Assembly: GCA_902812355.1 (NCBI GenBank)
Contig: CADDZG010000002.1
Coordinates: 1-34,491, forward strand
Source: Actinomycetota bacterium
GTDB taxonomy: Bacteria > Actinomycetota > CADDZG01 > WHSQ01
Direction: 5' to 3'
Length of the DNA stretch: 34,491 bases
The notes under the pieces were generated by a model. The model was not told the origin of the DNA, did not search any database, and saw nothing but the letters and a program-made list of their open reading frames with translations. The position numbers and the translations under genes are program-made. Shown here piece after piece: positions 30,601 through 34,491 of the stretch. The stretch's first letter is position 1. Every line of letters begins with the position of its first letter.

Positions 30601-31354
30601 CGATCTCGCGGAGGAGCGGGAAGGGGACCACATCACCTTCGCTGACACACAGGCACGTCCTATGCCTGTGCTGACGTCTCCCGAATGGTCCGGTTCGGAG
30701 AGTGGGGGGCGCCGCTATTCCCCCTTCGTGATAAACGTCGAACGCCTGAAGCCGTGGCACACCCTCACCGGGCGCCAGCATCATTATCTCGATCACGATT
30801 GGATGGCTGCCTTCGGCGAGCAGATGCCGGTGTTCAGGCCGCCGCTCAACATGAGCCTGCTGTTCGGCGAGCCGCAGCTCGGCTCGGTGACGGAGCTCGG
30901 TGTCACCCTCCGTTACCTCACGCCTCACTCGAAGTGGTCGATCCACTCCGAGTACCAGGACAACCTTCTGATGCTGACCCTATCGCGTGGAGGACCCACG
31001 ATCTGGATCAGCCCCGCCGATGCGGCCAAGGCGGGGATAGCCGACAACGACTGGATAGAAGCCGTGAATCGCAACGGGGTGGTCGTGGCCCGGGCGATCG
31101 TATCGCACCGCATGCCCCAAGGTACCGCCTACATGTATCACGTGCAGGAGCGGGTGGTCGATGTCCCGGTGGCCGAGACCTCCAGGAAACGAGGTGGTAT
31201 CCACAACTCCCTGACCCGTCTGGCAATCAAGCCCACGCACCTGATAGGCGGCTACGCTCAATTGAGCTTTGCTTTCAACTACCTCGGCCCAACAGGCAAC
31301 CAGCGTGACGAAGTGACCATCATCAGACGGCGGTCCCAGGAGGTCACGTACTGA
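27602..31354 (+). CDS. narG: Respiratory nitrate reductase, alpha subunit
   Basis: A 1250-residue molybdenum enzyme subunit of normal length. The FS0 iron-sulfur site is visible as His83, Cys87 and Cys91 (HGVNCTGSC) with Cys126 (PRGCPRGA). Asp253 in MLSFYDWFADLPVASPQ corresponds to the Asp that ligates molybdenum in E. coli NarG. DQTDVPESADWWDAGYLIMW, TRTPDAHWMAEARYRG and VILPAATWYEKHDLSSTDMH are family hallmarks. It carries bis-MGD cofactor and reduces nitrate to nitrite in the cytoplasm, held at the membrane by NarI. No twin-arginine signal is present. The start is GTG 27602 or GTG 27650; neither has a strong ribosome-binding site. The stop overlaps the narH start (TGATG). Confidence 0.96.
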   Translation: MALGRTSGLCARDAVPVTPDRRGPAATPGLDGEVTEALLRLGRHLRRGETSADLRTIIEVGGREADAFYRDRWSHDKVVRSTHGVNCTGSCSWKVYVKDDIITWEAQQTDYPSVGPDRPEYEPRGCPRGAAFSWYTYSPTRVRYPYVRGVLLQMFRTAKREAGGDPVEAWSLVADNPKRRAAYVSARGKGGFVRASWREAIEIAAAAHVHTIRRWGPDRIAGFSPIPAMSMVSHAVGARFISLIGGVMLSFYDWFADLPVASPQVFGDQTDVPESADWWDAGYLIMWGANLPVTRTPDAHWMAEARYRGQKVIAVSPDYADNVKFADEWLHAQPGTDGALAMAMGHVILNEFFVQRETPYFTGYVKRYTDLPFLIKLDERDGYFVPRKFLTAADLGSESEGAAFKTVLLDAATDEPFVPNGSLGFRFGQQGEGRWNLDLEGRDPLLTLAGGGAEAVPVRLVRFDTPDGTGRVLRRGVPARQVAGHLVTTVFDLLLANYGVRREGLPGDWPSGYDDPNHPYTPAWQEAITSVPAAAAARIAREFADNAARTRGRSMIVMGAGTNHWFHSDLIYRSFLALLTLTGCQGVNGGGWAHYVGQEKVRPLTGWTQLAFGLDWSRPPRQMVSTPFFYLATDQWRYDALDPGILAAPGEAERLDASSTADLIARSARMGWMPSYPTFDRNPIELVEEAEARDEDPIAYTVGALRDGKLRFACEDPDAPENWPRVLTVWRSNLLGSSGKGNEYFLRHLIGGDSAIRDEEVPADRRPREVTWREPAPIGKLDLLLSLDFRMTSTTLFSDVILPAATWYEKHDLSSTDMHPFVHAFSPAIPPPWQTRTDFDWFQLLARAFSDMARVHLGKRRDLVAGALMHDSPDELSVPGGAARDWKRGQCEPIPGVTMPRLTVVERDYETVAERMTALGPLLDRLGATTKGTTFDLTAAVTQLKMKNGVIRGGAGDGRPSLLEDVHACEAILALSGTTNGSLAVQGFRDLERRTGMRLADLAEEREGDHITFADTQARPMPVLTSPEWSGSESGGRRYSPFVINVERLKPWHTLTGRQHHYLDHDWMAAFGEQMPVFRPPLNMSLLFGEPQLGSVTELGVTLRYLTPHSKWSIHSEYQDNLLMLTLSRGGPTIWISPADAAKAGIADNDWIEAVNRNGVVVARAIVSHRMPQGTAYMYHVQERVVDVPVAETSRKRGGIHNSLTRLAIKPTHLIGGYAQLSFAFNYLGPTGNQRDEVTIIRRRSQEVTY

Positions 31355-33009
31355 TGCAGGTGATGGCACAAGTGGCCATGGTGATGAACCTAGACAAGTG
31401 CATCGGGTGTCACACCTGCTCGGTGACCTGCAAGCAGGCATGGACGAACCGCACTGGGGTCGAGTACGTCTGGTTCAACAACGTCGAGACCCGCCCGGGC
31501 CAGGGATATCCCCGTCGCTACGAGGACCAGGAGCGGTGGCGGGGGGGCTGGGAGCTCGGCCGGCGAGGACGGCTCCGTCTCAAGGCCGGAGGCCGGGTGC
31601 GCAAGCTGCTCACGATTTTCTCAAATCCATTGATGCCGAACATCTCCGACTACTACGAGCCCTGGACCTACGACTACGAGAACCTGATGACCGCGGGGCC
31701 GCAGCAGACGACGCCGGTAGCGCGGCCGAGGTCCCTGCTTTCCGGCAAGGACATCCGGATCTCGTGGAGCTCGAACTGGGACGACAGCCTCGGCGGAGGG
31801 CCCGAACTCACGAGGCAGGATCCGGTGCTGGAGCGCGTGAGCGAGGAGGTCCGGCTCGAGTTCGAGAAGGCATTCATGTTCTACCTTCCGCGCATCTGCG
31901 AACACTGCCTCAACCCGAGCTGCGCGGCCTCCTGCCCGTCGGGGGCGATCTACAAGCGCACCGAAGATGGCATCGTTCTCGTGGACCAGGATCGCTGTCG
32001 CGGCTGGCGGATGTGCGTGACCGGTTGTCCCTACAAGAAGGTTTACTTCAACCACCGGACCGGTAAGGCGGAGAAGTGCATGTTCTGCTACCCGCGCGTA
32101 GAGGTGGGGATGCCGACCGTCTGTGCCGAGACATGCGTTGGACGCCTGCGCTACATCGGCGTCGTGCTGTACGACCCGGAAAGGGTGCTCGGGGCGGCCT
32201 CGACGCCCGATCCGAAGGATCTGTATCGGGCGCAGCGGGAGGTGTTCCTCGATCCCTATGATCCCGAGGTACAGGGCGCGGCCGAGCGCGCAGGGATCCC
32301 GCCCGACTGGATAGAAGCGGCGCAGGCATCGCCGGTGTGGTCGTTGATCCAGCGCTTCGAGGTTGCGCTACCGTTGCATCCCGAGTACCGCACCCTGCCG
32401 ATGGTGTGGTACGTCCCTCCGCTGTCGCCGGTCGTGGACGTGCTCAGGGACACCGGACACGACGCCGAGGATGCGGGCAACCTCTTCGGGGCGATCGACG
32501 CGCTGCGTATACCGATCGGTTATCTCGCGGAGCTGTTCACGGCAGGGGACCCCGGCCCGGTGCGCGGTGCGTTGCAGCGCCTGGCGGCGATGCGCTCGTA
32601 CATGCGAGCCGTCAACCTCGGCGATCCACCCGACCCGTCGATCCCTGCGGCGGTGGGGATGGACGAGCGGGACGTGCAGGACATGTACCGACTCCTGGCG
32701 TTGGCGAAGTACGACGAACGCTACGTGATCCCGGCTGCGCACGCCGAGGCCGGCGAGCGGCTTGACGAGCTCGCCTGCACGCTCGACTACGAAGGCGGAC
32801 CCGGTATGGGAGGGTGGGGTCCCTTCGGAGAGGGCTCCGGAGGTGTGACGCCGGTGGCGGTTGAGACCTTCCACGCGCTCAAGGATCGGCAGCGCACGGG
32901 GGCCTTCGTCGATCCTGCCGACGGACGGCGGCGGGTCAACCTGCTCAACTGGGACGGCCGGGGTGAGGCGGGGGAACTCTTGCCACAGGACGGGGATGCC
33001 GAAGGATGA
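31354..33009 (+). CDS. narH: Respiratory nitrate reductase, beta subunit
   Basis: A 551-residue electron-transfer subunit with four iron-sulfur clusters. The first cysteine group is Cys16/19/22/26 (CIGCHTCSVTCK). Others are CEHCLNPSCAASCPSG, CRGWRMCVTGCPYKK and KCMFCYPRVEVGMPTVCAET. The Trp in CRGWRMC replaces a cysteine, which gives the [3Fe-4S] cluster as in E. coli NarH. The C-terminal PVWSLIQRFEVALPLHPEYR and LPMVWYVPPLSPV region contacts the other subunits. It passes electrons from NarI haems to NarG. The ATG shares one base with the narG stop, and the narH stop overlaps narJ (ATGA), so the subunits are made from one mRNA. About 40 extra polar residues at the C-terminus look like a lineage-specific tail. 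Confidence 0.96.
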   Translation: MQVMAQVAMVMNLDKCIGCHTCSVTCKQAWTNRTGVEYVWFNNVETRPGQGYPRRYEDQERWRGGWELGRRGRLRLKAGGRVRKLLTIFSNPLMPNISDYYEPWTYDYENLMTAGPQQTTPVARPRSLLSGKDIRISWSSNWDDSLGGGPELTRQDPVLERVSEEVRLEFEKAFMFYLPRICEHCLNPSCAASCPSGAIYKRTEDGIVLVDQDRCRGWRMCVTGCPYKKVYFNHRTGKAEKCMFCYPRVEVGMPTVCAETCVGRLRYIGVVLYDPERVLGAASTPDPKDLYRAQREVFLDPYDPEVQGAAERAGIPPDWIEAAQASPVWSLIQRFEVALPLHPEYRTLPMVWYVPPLSPVVDVLRDTGHDAEDAGNLFGAIDALRIPIGYLAELFTAGDPGPVRGALQRLAAMRSYMRAVNLGDPPDPSIPAAVGMDERDVQDMYRLLALAKYDERYVIPAAHAEAGERLDELACTLDYEGGPGMGGWGPFGEGSGGVTPVAVETFHALKDRQRTGAFVDPADGRRRVNLLNWDGRGEAGELLPQDGDAEG

Positions 33010-33668
33010 GGAACCCGATGAAACGACGGGTCCGGGTGTCTCCCACCGAACAGCAGTTGGTGACCGGCTTCCAGGTTGCATCCCTGTTGCTCGGTTATCC
33101 GGATGGAGAGCTGTTGCGACGGTTACCGCTGCTGCGCCGTGGAGCCGGCACCCTGCCCGAGGTTGCAGCGCGACCGTTGTTGCGCTTCATCGATCACCTG
33201 GAAGAGAGCGACCTCGAGCGCGTCACCGTCGAACATGTCGAGACCTTCGACCTCGAGCGGCACTGTTGCCCCTACCTCACGTACTACTCCCATGGGGACA
33301 CGCGCAGGCGAGGCATGGCGATCCTGGCGTTCGTCCATGCTTACCGTTCAGCAGGTTGGGAGGTGGGCGGTGATGAGCTGGCGGATCACCTCGCCGTTGT
33401 CCTGGAGTTCTGTGCACGGGGAGACCTCCGCACCGGTCTACGGCTCCTCACCAGGCACCGCGCCGCGATAGAGCTGCTGCGTGCCGGGCTCGAGGAGAGG
33501 CGTTCTCCCTACGTCGACGTTCTGGACGGCGTGCGCGCGTTGCTGCCCGAGCCGGCACCGGCCGACCTCGAAGCGGCCCTAGAACTTGCCCGCACGGGCC
33601 CTCCCGCCGAGGAGGTTGGACTAGAGCCCTCCGCTCCTCCCGACTACATGGGGGGCGCACGGCGGTGA
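33006..33668 (+). CDS. narJ: Nitrate reductase molybdenum-cofactor assembly chaperone
   Basis: A 220-residue cytoplasmic helical protein of the NarJ/TorD chaperone family. The clearest motif is VETFDLERHCCPYLTYYSHG followed by DTRRRGMAILAFVHAYRSAG; the opening QVASLLLGYPDGELLRRLP also fits. NarJ binds apo-NarG, lets the molybdenum cofactor and FS0 cluster be inserted, and is not part of the final enzyme. The ATG overlaps the narH stop (ATGA); an in-frame ATG at 33018 is a possible alternative. The stop overlaps the narI start (GTGA). The last 40 residues are acidic and proline-rich. Confidence 0.94.
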   Translation: MRNPMKRRVRVSPTEQQLVTGFQVASLLLGYPDGELLRRLPLLRRGAGTLPEVAARPLLRFIDHLEESDLERVTVEHVETFDLERHCCPYLTYYSHGDTRRRGMAILAFVHAYRSAGWEVGGDELADHLAVVLEFCARGDLRTGLRLLTRHRAAIELLRAGLEERRSPYVDVLDGVRALLPEPAPADLEAALELARTGPPAEEVGLEPSAPPDYMGGARR

Positions 33669-34405
33669 AGACCTTCCTGTGGGTGATCGTCCCGTACGTG
33701 TCCATCGTGATCTTCGTCGGCGGCCACGTCTGGCGCTACCGCTACGACAAATTCGGGTGGACGACGCGGTCGTCGCAGCTCTACGAGAGCCGCTTGCTGA
33801 GGCTCGGCAGCCCGCTGTTCCATTACGGGATCCTGTTCGCGTTGGTGGGCCACGTCATCGGGATACTCGTGCCCCAGAGGGCCACCGAGGCCGCCGGCAT
33901 CGGCGATCCGATCTACCACGTGCTGGCGATCTCGCTCGGGGGGGTCTCGGGATTCATGACGCTGTCGGGTCTGGCGATCCTCGTCTATCGCAGACGCACG
34001 GTCGGGCCCGTCTTTTCCGCCACCACCGTCAACGACAAAGTGATGTACGTCTTGCTCGCGGGGGCCATAGTCCTGGGGTTGTTGGCGACCGTCTTCGGCA
34101 ACGCCCTGGCCGGTGGTTACGACTACCGGGAGAGCGTGTCCCCCTGGTTCCGTTCGATCTTCTACCTTCACCCGCGGGCCGACCTCATGGCGCATGCCCC
34201 TCTCGTGTTCCAGGCGCACGCGATCAGCGCCTGGGTGCTGTACGCCGCGTGGCCGTTCACCCGGCTGGTGCACCTGTTCAGCGCGCCTATCGGGTACCTC
34301 TACCGCCCTTACATCATCTACCGCAGCCGCCCCCAGGGCCTGGGCGCTCGCCCGATCCCCCGGGGGTGGGAGCGGGCCGATATCCGGCCTCGCCGGCAAG
34401 GGTGA
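33665..34405 (+). CDS. narI: Respiratory nitrate reductase, gamma subunit (cytochrome b)
   Basis: A 246-residue membrane protein with five hydrophobic segments. The four haem-ligating histidines are His53, His63 (LFHYGILFALVGHVIG), His185 and His203 (FQAHAISAWVLYAAWPFTRL then VHLFSAP); the spacings of 10 and 18 equal those of E. coli His56/66 and His187/205. Other hallmarks are VGGHVWRYRYDKFGWTTRSS and PWFRSIFYLHP. It oxidises quinol on the outer face and sends electrons to NarH, conserving energy as a proton-motive force. The GTG start overlaps the narJ stop by 4 nt. It is the last gene of the operon in this window; only 86 bp follow. Confidence 0.96.
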   Translation: MKTFLWVIVPYVSIVIFVGGHVWRYRYDKFGWTTRSSQLYESRLLRLGSPLFHYGILFALVGHVIGILVPQRATEAAGIGDPIYHVLAISLGGVSGFMTLSGLAILVYRRRTVGPVFSATTVNDKVMYVLLAGAIVLGLLATVFGNALAGGYDYRESVSPWFRSIFYLHPRADLMAHAPLVFQAHAISAWVLYAAWPFTRLVHLFSAPIGYLYRPYIIYRSRPQGLGARPIPRGWERADIRPRRQG

Positions 34406-34437
34406 GTCGCATCGGGCGGCGGGTCCCCGAGGTGCGG

Positions 34438-34451
34438 TCGCAGGCCTGCGA
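34438..34451. terminator. Perfect 14-bp palindrome after narI
   Basis: TCGCAGGCCTGCGA lies 33 nt after the narI stop. GGGTC (34421-34425) and GACCC (34452-34456) flank it and can pair, with extra unpaired bases on the left side. It may terminate the nar operon. No further gene is seen to the window end. Confidence 0.35.
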
Positions 34452-34491
34452 GACCCGATCGGGCCACCTGTAGCACCCCGAAGCCTCGCCG

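Noticed and set aside
34402-34473. 23-codon frame starting with a GTGA overlap at the narI stop
   Set aside because: Too short, with no recognisable sequence and lying over a palindrome. The overlap alone is weak evidence.
1-34491. tRNA, rRNA, CRISPR arrays, insertion sequences, integrases and phage genes
   Set aside because: None was recognised by reading. No regularly spaced direct repeats, transposase motifs or tRNA-like cloverleaf ends stood out. A tRNA or covariance-model scan was not possible here.
1-34491. Very frequent GCGATC/GATCGG strings suggesting a genome signature repeat
   Set aside because: Most occurrences lie in coding frames as common codons (for example GCG-ATC) of a GC-rich genome. 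Without counting against expectation no claim is justified.

Overview
This is a GC-rich window (by eye about 70% G+C) from a bacterial chromosome, most likely an Actinomycetota. The clues are a PAC2-family protein, a DUF1918 protein, an ECF41 (SigJ-type) sigma factor, a DevS/DevR-like sensor pair, frequent GTG/TTG starts and several starts that look leaderless. A sigma factor closely resembling Bacillus SigH/Spo0H suggests a deep-branching lineage rather than Streptomyces or Mycobacterium; that placement is inference. No mobile element, tRNA, rRNA or CRISPR array was seen, so this reads as ordinary chromosome of regulatory, transport and respiratory genes.

Layout. 1-3.7 kb: a MarR regulator (cut by the window edge) faces a YceI-like protein across two copies of an 18-bp palindrome; then a PAC2 protein, a SigH-like sigma factor, a DUF1918 protein and a two-gene unit of unknown function. 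3.8-5.7 kb: a DrrAB-type ABC-2 exporter. 5.8-9.4 kb: a minus-strand pair of a GT4 glycosyltransferase and an amylo-alpha-1,6-glucosidase-like enzyme, with a good sigma-70-type promoter. 9.6-11.3 kb: an MFS transporter and a cold-shock protein whose leader can base-pair with its own ribosome-binding site. 11.3-15.4 kb: a RidA remnant, then a NarL-type two-component system divergent from a second ABC-2 exporter. 15.4-21.9 kb: a secreted alkaline-phosphatase-superfamily protein, an AbrB-type membrane protein, a lipoprotein with an N,N-dimethylformamidase-beta-like fold and a membrane-anchored DUF3048 protein. 21.9-22.9 kb: an ECF41 sigma factor with a self-type promoter.

22.9-34.4 kb is the most coherent region: a GAF-GAF histidine kinase that keeps the position of the DevS haem-ligand histidine, its DevR-like response regulator, a NarK transporter, a hemerythrin-cupin fusion on the opposite strand, and a complete narGHJI operon with overlapping start and stop codons. 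The simplest reading is a nitrate-respiration island with its own haem-based O2/NO/redox sensor. The gene identities and conserved residues are read from the sequence; the regulatory link is inference.

Most long reading frames opposite real genes are high-GC shadows and were left out. Start codons were chosen from ribosome-binding sites, stop/start overlaps and where family similarity begins; uncertain cases are flagged.
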